64,000 bases of DNA, taken from the NCBI GenBank assembly GCA_963995505.1, contig OZ023182.1, forward strand, positions 16,839,619-16,903,618, in the 5' to 3' direction. Positions 11,153 to 20,885 of this stretch are shown here, in pieces. Source of the stretch: Hypericum androsaemum. Its lineage: Eukaryota > Streptophyta > Magnoliopsida > Malpighiales > Hypericaceae. Made by a program: the position numbers and the translations under genes. The notes beneath the pieces are model-generated. The model had not been told where the DNA came from. It worked only from the letters and a program-made list of their open reading frames with translations, and searched no databases. The stretch's first letter is position 1. Every line of letters starts with the position of its first letter.

Positions 11153-12688
11153 TCATCTTGAAGGGACGATCTTCAAGTAAGCAATTAACTCGATGTGGCT
11201 CCTGGAATCTCCGCCTCGATGCCCTTTAAGTACGAGTACGAGCTCCTTGCCTTTGTTCTTTATACTGGCTTGAGCGCGAACGAAATCAAATGTCACTGGA
11301 TTCATCTCCTGCATCCAGTCAGTACTAAGGACAAAATCATAAGTTCCGAGATCGAGAATGCAGAAATCACACCGAAAGTGGCTGCCGCACATCTCCCACT
11401 CCAACCTCGGATAGACCGTCGAACATGATACTTTAGAGCCGTTGGCCAAAGCGATAGTCATGCCTGTAGCCTCCAAGATATCTAACTTCAGTTCCCGTAC
11501 TAAGTTGGAATTGATAAAGGTAACAGTGCTACCCGTATTTGAAAGAATCAATACCGGCCTACCTCGGATGGTCCCCTTGAGTTTAAGGGTTTCGCTTCCA
11601 CTACTGCCATTGATGGCATGCATGAAAATTTCGACAGCATCAGTTTCAACTTTTGGTTCAAGTACAGGAGGCTCATCGACATCCTCTGCTGCATCGTCGA
11701 TAAGGTTCAGTCCGCTGGCTTGCCGGTTCTTGCATAAGTGCCCTTTGAACCATCGATCTCCACAAGTATAACATTTGGGCTCCTTTCTGGCTATTGTTCT
11801 GTCACGAACAAATGAGCTTGGTTTTGCACCTGTAAAAGGTAAATGAGCAGCTGCTACAGGTCGAGTCGTATGGCTCTTAGTCACGGCCTTCACCGCGGAC
11901 TCATGTACCGCCTTCAATGTCTCTTCATGTAACTTTGTCGTATCGATCACATCGTCAATGGTCTCGGGAACATGAGTCTTCATCATAGATTTAAGTGCAT
12001 CAGTCAGTCCACCGATGAAACTAAAGACGAAATACATGTCCGAAAGGATGGGATTCTCGCGGAGCATCATGACTTTAAGCTCCTCGAATTTTTGAACATA
12101 TTCGCCTACACTTCTGGTCTGTTTGAGGTGGTTGAACTCCTCGATAATCTTCAGGGAGTTGCGATCACCAAATCGCTTGCACAATCTATCGACAAACTGT
12201 CTCCAATTGGCATCGAGATTTTGTATGATCCAAGTATCGAACCACGTATCAGCTTCCTCATCAAGGTGGAGGCCGGCTAATTCGATCTTGCATGACTCTT
12301 CTACTCCGTTGATGGTAAAATATCTCTCGCACTTTCGAACCCAATAGCGTGGGTTGGTGGGCGTGAACTCCAGAAAGTCGAGTCGAAGCTTGGTGTCGCT
12401 TGCCCTTCTGGCCATTGCAGTGGAATCGTTGGGCGGGGCGCCAAGAATTCCTTTCCCAACATCAAAAGGGGCATGAACCTTCTCCTCCACAGGTCGGAGG
12501 CGGAAAAACTCCCGCATTTTATCACGCAGCTGGTCCATCTTCAAATTAGACTCCTGGAAATAGAAGTCCATTCGTTCGAGTGCGTCATTGAGCCTTGAGT
12601 CCATCTCCTTTGTTGTGTCGAAGAGAGTCGAGACCTGAGTCTCTACCATTTTGAGCTGGTCTTTCGCAGATTTAGAGCGCGTTGTCAT
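11153..12688 (-). pseudogene. gag-protease frame of the Reina-like element, protease active site altered
   Basis: Continuous frame of about 510 codons from ATG at 12688, which lies right after the primer site, so that start is preferred over the upstream in-frame codon at 12709. Early residues form a coiled coil-like stretch, then the capsid domain (RYWVRKCERYF, ELAGLHLDEEADTWF, CKRFGDRNSL, FSFIGGL), a zinc knuckle-like CYTCGDRWFKGHLC, and an aspartic protease fold (LILSNTGSTVTFI, YDFVLSTDWM). The catalytic D-S/T-G of this family is here N-T-G, so the protease should be inactive. The frame itself is open, but RT downstream is broken. Confidence 0.85.
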
Positions 12689-12689
12689 C

Positions 12690-12701
12690 GCTCTGATACC
12701 A
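12690..12701 (-). other. Primer binding site of the Reina-like element (initiator tRNA-Met)
   Basis: GCTCTGATACCA on the plus strand, i.e. TGGTATCAGAGC on the minus strand, two bases inside the 5' LTR end. Confidence 0.9.
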
Positions 12702-12703
12702 AA

Positions 12704-13037
12704 TATCACAAACCAATATGAAAGATAGGAGAATTTGTAGGGAAAGAAGGTAGGAAGAGAAGACAGAGGGTTGAGAAGTAGAGAAAGTAGAGAGTAATTG
12801 GGTTATAATAATACAATGACATTAATGGAAACAGCAAGTACGTATTTATACTTCTCTAAGAGAAGTTGTCTAATAACCCACTAGCGACGTATGTGATATG
12901 ACAGCAACTAACAACCTAGGATTACGACCACGTGCTCATGCACTTATAACAACTCGCAACAACTTAGCTGGAAAATGGGAATAATAACCAACTAGAAATA
13001 AGGAAATCACACATAGCATGTAAATAGGGTCGTGACA
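12704..13037 (-). repeat. 5' LTR of the Reina-like element
   Basis: Copy of 7878-8176. It begins TATCACAAACC, where TG has become TA, and ends GGGTCGTGACA. It holds an extra ~48 bases containing ACCACGTGCTCATGC. The outer flank is AAGAG. Confidence 0.9.
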
Positions 13038-13809
13038 AAGAGTGTTCATTTAAATTAGGGAAAAGTCTACTTAAGTACCCTGTAGTATCGCAAAAAATCA
13101 AGTCAGTACCCTATAGTTTAAAATATATCAATTGAGTCAAACTTGTTCCAATTAAAATCAATTAGAGGCCTGGGCAGCTGGCCGAACGTTACCCATCTTG
13201 CCCGAATCCTGCCCTGCCACGTGGACCAACCACATCAGCAAATGACGCCACGTGGATACCCTCTTCCCTCCCCTCTCCTCCTTCCCAATTCCCATCCCTC
13301 TCCTCTATCCCTCTCCATCATTGTACTAAAACCAAAACAAAAGGTTTTGTCTCCTCTCTCCAGCATCTCGTTGACAAGCAGAATTTTCCATTGTTGTAGT
13401 ACCCGATTACCATAATTCATCATGAAATTAAACAACTAACTCTTCCATTCTACGGACTTAATTAATCTCCTTCATCTCAAATATCTAATTAATTAATTCA
13501 TTTTTTTCATTGTATACTTTATTCCTTCGTCTTCCTTGGTAAACGTTCACTTCAAATCTTGCAAACGATACTAGAACCGTTATCAAAGTTCTGTCTTCCA
13601 TCCTCACTCCTCATCGATGCTGAGAACCGCTTCTCGATGGCACGCCGCGATGATAGAGAGGCACATCTTCAGTTTCATCTTCACAGGTCCGGCGGAGGCG
13701 GCTATGGATGGCTGCGACCAGCGGCGGCTCCAATTCTGTTATAAATAAGACGCCGATGATGTCCTCTCGATCTGACGCCGATGATGAAAGACGCTGACAA
13801 CATGTGCCC

Positions 13810-14000
13810 TACTCTACGGCCATCGCTCCAGAAGCTTCTTCCACGCATCTGTCATGTTCGCGTCAGCCACCGACGAGTTCGTCAAGGGCAAGGTCCATCC
13901 AAACGGCATCACCGTCATCACCCTCGATCGCCCCAAGGCCCTCAATGGACACGTCAGCCACCGACGAATTCGTCAATGGGCTCATGGAATTAGGAGTTAT
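13810..14000 (+). pseudogene. Captured fragment resembling plant 3-hydroxyisobutyryl-CoA hydrolase-like protein
   Basis: Inside Mutator-like element 1 one frame reads [17 protein letters not shown] followed by [13 protein letters not shown]. This fits the N-terminal part of the plant enoyl-CoA hydratase/isomerase family members annotated as 3-hydroxyisobutyryl-CoA hydrolase-like, where a D/EEFVKG.V.PNG stretch precedes ITLDR.KALNAMN (recalled family knowledge, no search done). The reading stops matching right after KALN, and a 22-base piece (GTCAGCCACCGACGA then TTCGTCAA) recurs at about 13953, suggesting a local duplication. No full domain is present. Confidence 0.6.
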
Positions 14001-14049
14001 CAATTTAAATTAGGGTTTCCATCGCTTAAATCATTTCACCGAAATATAA

Positions 14050-14178
14050 AATCTGTAGATTTGGGTTGTACTCGGGGTACCCCGGCGAGCTCCTCACCGC
14101 CAAGGTCACCGGCGCCAGCTTCAACGCATACGAGTCCCATGGGAGGAAGTTCCTGCTCCCTGCCATGTGGGACCCGTA
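14050..14178 (+). other. Unidentified gene-like fragment inside Mutator-like element 1
   Basis: One frame reads [18 protein letters not shown] then [16 protein letters not shown] and a stop. Codon-like composition and a clean frame suggest a second captured exon piece, but I do not recognise the source. Confidence 0.3.
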
Positions 14179-14749
14179 GCTTCAACGCGCACCGACGAGC
14201 TCGGGTGAGGAGCGACAGATGAAGAAGGGGAGAAAAGGCCCTCGTTGCGGTGAAGAACGACACATTGTCGTAGTGGTGACACTAGAAAGAGCAAAACGGG
14301 AAAAATGGTACCCATTTGGGATCTGGGAGGAATGAGTTGGTCTGGAAGTTATTGTTTGGAAAGCTTTGGTGGATGTGGGGAGGATAGAGAGGGGAAGGAG
14401 GAGAGAGAGGGAAGAAAGAGGGGAAAGAGGAGAGAGGAGATGTCCATGTGGCGCCACATCATCAAAAAAGTCTGATGTGGCTGGTCCACGTGGCCGGGCA
14501 AGGTTCGGGCAAGACGAGCAGGGGTCGGGCAGCTGCCCGGGCCTCTAATTGATTTTAATTGGAATAAGTTTGATTCAATTGATACGTTTTAAACTACAGA
14601 GTACTGACTTGATTTTTTACGATACCACAACAGTGTACTTAAATGGACTTTTCCCTTTAAATTACAAGGACCGAACTGTATTTTAATCTAAATAACAATA
14701 ATAATAAATGAATGAAAATATAAACAAAATAAGAATGTTCGAGAGCTTG

Positions 14750-14757
14750 AAACCCTA
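14750..14757 (+). promoter_or_regulatory. Telo-box (AAACCCTA) at the SR34A-like gene start
   Basis: AAACCCTA motif common in promoters/5' leaders of plant housekeeping genes (family knowledge), at the beginning of the likely 5' leader exon (about 14745-14900, followed by a GTATCG donor). Confidence 0.5.
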
Positions 14758-15699
14758 GGCCTCAAAGCACCCAGACGGCCTCACCGCTTTCATTTCACCA
14801 GATCCGCCTGCCTGCTCCGTCTCCCGTTCGTCGTCGTCCGGCAGCCGATCACGAGGAGAAGCTTTTAGTCCTTTCGGATCCATTTCCCTTTCCTTTCTTC
14901 GGTATCGCTCTTCTCTTCCGTCAAGTTGGGGATTTCGTTCTTCTAATTAGATTATAATTTGGGGATAAAGCTGCATGTTCAATTCTCGTACCGGTATGTG
15001 ATTCGAGGCGGGTGTCGATTGGTGCCGCCAAGCCCACGCAGCGGTTGGCTCGTCGGCCGACCTCCGTGCTTTGCCTTACCATTTATAATTCTAGCTGTGA
15101 ATGTGTATATCCTCGATGATTTGTTGAAATTTGGTCGCGGAGGGGCCGGGTTCGTTAAATTGCTCGGGATAGGGGAATTTGTGTTGCGGATCTAAATGCG
15201 TACATTTTTGTGGCAGTCTTTCCTCATTTCATGACATGGATGCTTTGTTTAATGATAGATGACAAGCGCTTGGACAAATTTGAGCTTTGCTATAGGGATA
15301 TAGGGAGGGAGTGGGAGGACCAGGGTGGAGTTATGGGTATTGTTTTTGTAAATTGGAGGTTCTTGCTCATTCCCCCAAGAGGAACTATACGCCCGCAATA
15401 TTACGGGAGAGGATGAAAGATCAAAATGATTTTCATATTTTATTATAGCTTTGGATTGGAGCAACGTGGAGCAAAATGAGCAGTGGAGCTTTCGGAGCAC
15501 CGCTCACTTGGAGGATTGCTCACTTGGTTTGCTTCATTGATTTTATTTGGATTTAGCGTTATTTTTGTCGTCATGGAAGCAATTTCTACTATGTGGAAGT
15601 GGAAATGGATACTTGTGATTTCGAGGGGAGTATTTCTATGCTGACATGATCAATTTTTGTGTGCAGTTTACGCTTTACTCTTATCTCCTGCGATAGAAA

Positions 15700-17972
15700 A
15701 TGAGTGGTCGCTTTTCTCGAACAATTTATGTTGGCAACCTGCCTTCAGATATAAGAGAATCTGAAGTGGAGGAGCTCTTTTACAAGGTATAGTTTAAATA
15801 CTTGTGTTTGTCTTTCAACCTTGATTTGAACATTTTGCTAAATTGATTAATTTTTTATTGCATTATGTGTATGTTTTGGATTATTAAAGCTTGTATTGAC
15901 CTTGATCTCCTTATTAATTTGCTTTGCAGTACGGACGAATACTGGACATTGAGTTGAAGATCCCACCCCGTCCTCCTTGTTATTCCTTTGTTGAGGTAAG
16001 TTTCAATCTGACTGCAGACAGTTCTCCAAAATTTTAATGTCACAAAACCATTGATTGGTGGCGACACTTAAAGAAAAAATGGGAAGGTGATATGTTTGTT
16101 AACCTATGATTGGTCTGGATGCAGTTTGAAAACTCTCGCGATGCAGAAGATGCGATCCGAGGTCGGGATGGATATAACTTTGATGGCTGCCGCCTAAGGG
16201 TACAAACTGTTCCAACAAATCTTCTGCATTGCTGCAATCTTTATGAACTAACTTCTCTGCTTTTTATTACAAGGTTGAACTTGCCCATGGTGGAAGAGGA
16301 TCGTCTTCAAGTGACAGACGTGGTGGTTATGGTGATGGCGGCAGAGGCGGAGGCAGGGGAGGGTTAGGGGGCCGACATGGCATTTCAAGCCATTCTGAGT
16401 TTCGAGGTTTGTCTCAAAACTTCTTTCTTGCAAGATCAAGTGCACATTTGTTGCAAATTATTTGTACAAACTGCCTTATCTCTTTTTCGCTTGTTTGAGG
16501 TCTGTTGCTCTGTTCAAATTAGCATTTCTAATTCCGAATTTCTTTGATGTTCAGTCATTGTTCGCGGACTTCCTTCTTCTGCTTCATGGCAAGATCTCAA
16601 GGTATGATGAATTCTTCCACCATCTAGCTTTTGTTTAATATTATTCTGGTGCACTTTTGACATAATCGATTAATGGACATCAGGATCATATGCGAAAAGC
16701 TGGAGATGTGTGCTTTGCCGATGTTTCTCGTGATGGTGATGGTATGCTTTCTAAACTCAATCTGCAACCACCCCAGAAAGGAATTAGGCTATGTTTGTTT
16801 TCTTCATGTACATCTAATGAAAATAAGGCATTGTGATGTGACTTTGAACTTTGAAGACGTCGGTTAACATTCATATTGGTATGATGAGCCATCAAGTGTC
16901 TAGATATAGCGTCTAATCCAAGTTGTAGTTTGTGCAGCGATTTCAAAGTAATGCTGAAATGATGAACTTGTTTGTCTTTGTTGTTTCAGGGACATTCGGC
17001 ATTGTTGATTACACAAATTATGAAGACATGAAATATGCTGTGAGTACTAAAATCTCCCCCGTCCTTAATTTCCTTCCATGCTCATGCCTAGAACAAAGTG
17101 AAAATTAGTATGGAGTAGGGACCATAGCTCTGCCCTTAACCATAATATAAACTTTCTTTCCTTGGATTCACAATTTCATCTTGCACTTGCTTTTCAGATT
17201 CGAAAACTTGATGACACAGAGTTCAGAAATCCTTGGGCAAAGTCTTACATAAGGGTTTGTATCCATCGCATGAGTTGCTTTGTGGATAATTTGGATCTCA
17301 TCATTCAATTGATTTCATATTGAATTAATGTTGATTACATGTGTTACATTACAGGACGTAATTATTCAGTTGCCTATCTTGTTATTATGCTCGTTTTAGT
17401 TATGTCTGCCGCTTTTTTTTTTTCTTTCCATTATTCACATATCCAGGTGAAGCAGTATGAAGCCAGTCCATCAAGGAGCTACAGTCGAAGCCGCAGTCGA
17501 AGCAGAAGCCTGAGAAGGGGCAGAAGGTACTTGTGTGCTGCACTGCAGTTGACTGCAAGTTTGCTTCCCCTTGTTTTCCTTTTTTTCTTGTTTCACAAGA
17601 GATGTTGCCTTCTGCAGCATATCACCGCCGCGGTCAATTTCACGCTCAGTTTCGAGGTCTAGATCTCCTTCACCTACCAAACTATCCAGGTACTTGCTGT
17701 TTAGTTCCTTTCAGGGACTTCCTCGCATTTATTACCTGTTTGGTTTCTAGTGGTTTAAGAACTTCTTCAACATGCTCATGCAGAGGAAAGTCGCTGTCCA
17801 GGTCTCCTTCTCCAAGGAAGGTAAGTCCGTTCACGCTACATTTCATTGTCTTATACGTCCTCTTGTTAACAACTGTTTTGTTTGGTACGTCTCATATGTA
17901 GGACTAGGGAGTACAAAAACGAATTCTGACGGCATTTGTCCTTCATCTCAGGCACTTTCGGAAAGTCCTTGA
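15700..17972 (+). CDS. SR34A: Serine/arginine-rich splicing factor, SR34A-like (SRSF1/ASF type)
   Basis: Nuclear pre-mRNA splicing factor. Exons 15700-15786, 15930-15995, 16125-16199, 16274-16406, 16555-16601, 16684-16741, 16990-17039, 17198-17254, 17447-17526, 17618-17689, 17784-17820 and a short last exon, all with frame-keeping GT-AG junctions. RRM1 starts [15 protein letters not shown] and ends [15 protein letters not shown]; a glycine-rich linker follows; RRM2 carries the invariant SWQDLKDHM of SRSF1 relatives; the end is an RS domain ([25 protein letters not shown]). About 256-260 residues, normal or slightly short. The last exon is uncertain: an acceptor at 17901 gives D-stop (17907), one at 17951 gives ALSESP-stop (17972). 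A 5' leader intron runs about 14900-15666. MSGRFSR favours SR34A over SR34/SR30. These genes are typically alternatively spliced. Confidence 0.9.
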
Positions 17973-18723
17973 CTTCACATTACAAGTATTTCATGGCCCG
18001 GTCGGATGGAAGAGAGTTTTACCAGACATATAGCTGCAGTTTATCTTGTATGTGTTCTGTTGTTGAAGGTGGTGTCGAACTCGTTATTCTCCTTTGAGCA
18101 GTATCAGTTTCTGAACATTTTGTACTCTGCGTTGTTCGTTAGTTTCGGTCCCTTATAAGGATTTGCCCTAGGTAGGCCTTTTCGAGTCGGTCGAGAGTTC
18201 TAGTTAATGTGACATGAATGTTCTTGCAATGGAGATTGGTTCTACGAGGTATTATTAAATGACGTTTAATGTGCGGCATGCGATGTTTGTTGTGTACTAA
18301 TCGACGGTAAATCATTAAAGCTTGCGAGTGGAAGCTTAAGTCACGGTAGTTCATCGACGGCTAGTTTGAAATTCATCAGGAAGAATTAATTCTATTTCCA
18401 ATTCTCCAAAAAGAATATAGGATCCAGTTAATGATTTGGATATTTGGTCATGATTTGTTTTACGCTATTAGTTACACCTAACAATGATCGAATCCTACGC
18501 CTCCATTAATTCATACCACGACTTGTATTATTAGAGCAAATGTTAAATGAGCTCTGAACAAGTCGGGCTTTGTATCTCACAAAAATACGGTCCCCACGAG
18601 CGCACCAAACAAATAGAGCTGAGTTGTCCCCTAATTCTTTACTTACCAAAAAAATGTCGTCTAATCCAGTTTCCCAACAATTAATTAATACTTCTGAAGC
18701 GACATATATTATACATTTTATAT

Positions 18724-18908
18724 TATGGGCTGGATTTGCGAAATCGGGCCCAAATGACGGTCCACGTTTGCGTTTCGACCCAGCAACGAATTCGGCCAAA
18801 CCCTAGACCTATAAGTACCAAAAACGTCAGCCCTGAGACAGACCTCATACACGAATTCGGCCAACCCGCCTCTCCACGAACTCCTCCCCCGTCAAGTACT
18901 AAACCCTA
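18724..18908 (+). promoter_or_regulatory. P1 gene promoter: site II-like and telo-box motifs
   Basis: ATGGGCTGG (about 18724) and GGGCCCAAA (about 18747) are site II-like TGGGCY elements; AAACCCTA telo-boxes lie at 18798-18805 and 18901-18908. This pair of motifs is characteristic of plant ribosomal-protein promoters (established knowledge), and the gene downstream is a ribosomal protein. Confidence 0.6.
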
Positions 18909-19007
18909 ACTTCTCTCTCTGTTAATTAGGTTTCCGTTTTCAATTGCTAGTTTTGTTCATTATCTGAGATCGATCTGTCGCTTGATTAAACTTGAAGGTC
19001 GTAGAGA

Positions 19008-19630
19008 ATGTCGGTCGCCGAGCTTGCCTGCACTTACGCCACCTTGATCCTCCACGATGACGGAATCGCCGTCACCGTAATCTCTCCCTCTCTGGGTCTC
19101 TAATTAGGGTTTTAATTGTTTCTTTTTTTGCAAGTAGTTAGCTGGTCCTTTTTCTGAAATGAATTTTGTTTTTTTTAGGCGGAGAAAATAGCGGCCTTGG
19201 TTAAGGCAGCTAATGTTCCATGTGAGTCCTACTGGCCGGGCCTCTTCGCCAAGCTCGCTGCAAACAGGAACATCGATGATCTCATCATGAATGTCGGGGC
19301 TGGCGGTGGTGGCGCTGCCATCGCAGTCTCTGCAGCTGCTCCCGCTGGTGGTGAAGCTGCCGCTGCGGCTCCTGCTGCCGAAGAGAAGAAGGTGAGATTT
19401 ACTTGGTTAATATGCTTTAACCAAATTTCGTAGGAAAATGTGGATTGGACTTTGAATCATTGATTGATATGTTTTGGAATAGAGTGAGATTCGTGGGTGG
19501 CGGAAATTTTTGCCAATTTGTTATCCTTTGTTGCGGAAACAATTGTCTTGATTGGTCTCTTCTTTACTTTGTGCAGGAGGAAGCCAAGGAAGAGAGCGAT
19601 GATGATATGGGATTCAGCTTGTTTGATTAG
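19008..19630 (+). CDS. RPP1: 60S acidic ribosomal protein P1
   Basis: Lateral-stalk protein of the large cytosolic ribosomal subunit that recruits elongation factors. Exons 19008-19076, 19179-19391, 19577-19630 give 111 residues, the usual P1 length. The N-terminus [19 protein letters not shown] and [13 protein letters not shown] are P1-type (P2 differs). An alanine/glycine-rich hinge (residues ~64-94) leads to an acidic tail and the conserved end [11 protein letters not shown], the binding site of stalk partners. All introns are GT-AG. It sits alone between the SR34A-like gene and the convergent GBSSI gene. Confidence 0.97.
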
Positions 19631-20885
19631 GTTCTTGTTATTGTTATTGTTTTTGTTTTGTTGTGTTGATGGAAAACCCATCTTGTTTAAGCTAGATGAG
19701 GTTTCAAATTTTTGGATTATTGTTATGTAGTGGTGATTTTGAGATATATGATGACACTACTTTGATTGCAAAATGCTCTAGCTCGTTTTCCCTTGGATTG
19801 GGTTGTTGGTCGTCTGTGAATTGTGTGATCTGTTTTTCCCATGCTTACTTTAACGGTCCAGTTTTGAAAGACGTCTTGATACGCCTGACCTGAACTGCCC
19901 CTTGGCTATCCAAGGGATGTTACATGATCCTTGGTCTTTTCAAGTGCGTTTAATTCTGGCCATAGATGCTTATGATAGTTTACCTGGTTTTCAAATGTGT
20001 GCTATTTTGAACCATTATTCTTTAAGCTAGTTTGTTGATAGAGCTCTGGATGCGATCCTCCCTATAGCATTTACGCGAAGCAATCATTGCATTCGCTTCT
20101 TACTTGTATCGGTTGGCATATTACATGCATTGTTGTCCAGAATGGGGTTTTTTTCAGTACTTGCCAATGTTCTCTGGTTGCTTTCTATGAGCGATTCTTG
20201 ATTTTCATCAACGCTTATACAATTGTTAGCCTGTGTAAAGCGCTAGTTAAGTTTGATCCATTGGAAGCACTACCTTTCCTATTGTCTTAGGAACTAGGCC
20301 GATATTGTCCTATTCTGGCCAATCTCTTGTTAGAAGTAGTTGGCATGGTTACCATTTTGGTGTTGGAATTTCATTACCTGCTAGCTAAGGAAGCAGCAAG
20401 TCCATTCCTCTTGCTACATCTTTGTTTCGAAGGAAGGCTTTGCTAGTACTCCTGGCGAAGGATCCAGTCTATGCCCCTGTGGAGGTCAGAATATTGTTCT
20501 TTCAAGGGTTTGGAGGTTAGAATATTAGTCGTTTTGGTGTTCTAGTGGTCATTTTGGTCTTCATGGAGGTTTCAGAATGTTGTTCGTTAATGTTGACTTT
20601 ACGAGGAAGGACTTCTGGATGTTATTCTCTGTTGCTGTTATCCTAGTACACGGTCGTTAATTGCCAAGATTGCAGTTTAAGTTATACCATAGTAAGCAGT
20701 GGATTAGAGTGTTGACAAATTTCGCTGCGGGTACATTATTGTTTCCCTTTTACAAGCTGTACATCCCTGGTAAGTTCCTGGCCGATCAAGCATTTGCATT
20801 CGTTATGTGACGAAGAGCCTTGATCTGAAAATGGTGGGACGGACCGTCGGTCCATATACCTTTTTAAGGAGCAGTAGAGTACCCA
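19631..20885. other. Intergenic, nothing recognised
   Basis: Contains the 3' regions of the convergent P1 and GBSSI genes. No coding frame, terminal repeats or RNA gene was recognised. Confidence 0.6.

Larger units (their letters stand above)
7878..13037 (-). mobile_element. Ty3/gypsy chromovirus, Reina-like, complete ends, coding decayed
   Basis: Full structure in 5160 bases: LTR 7878-8176, polypurine tract ACCGGGGCCAAA on the minus strand just beside it, minus-strand gag-pol, primer site 12690-12701, LTR 12704-13037. Both outer flanks carry the 5-base duplication AAGAG (7873-7877 and 13038-13042). Short ~300 base LTRs, ~5 kb size, tRNA-Met primer and a chromodomain-like end suit the Reina clade (family knowledge). 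Several stops, frameshifts and a mutated protease residue mean it is not autonomous. Confidence 0.9.
13058..14655. mobile_element. Mutator-like element 1 (non-autonomous, Pack-MULE candidate)
   Basis: Inverted repeats of about 125 bases begin GGGAAAAGTC at 13058 and end GACTTTTCCC at 14655; each contains AATCAAGTCAGTAC and, further in, AATCAATTAGAGGC. The 9-base flank TTTAAATTA is repeated exactly at 13049-13057 and 14656-14664, the target length typical of Mutator-like elements. The inside is GC-rich and has gene-like segments but no transposase. It ends about 95 bases before the telo-box of the SR34A-like gene. Confidence 0.88.

Noticed and set aside
14959..15500. Open frames in the first part of the SR34A-like locus
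   Set aside because: They lie in the leader intron between the 5' exon and the start codon at 15700; no similarity or splice support.
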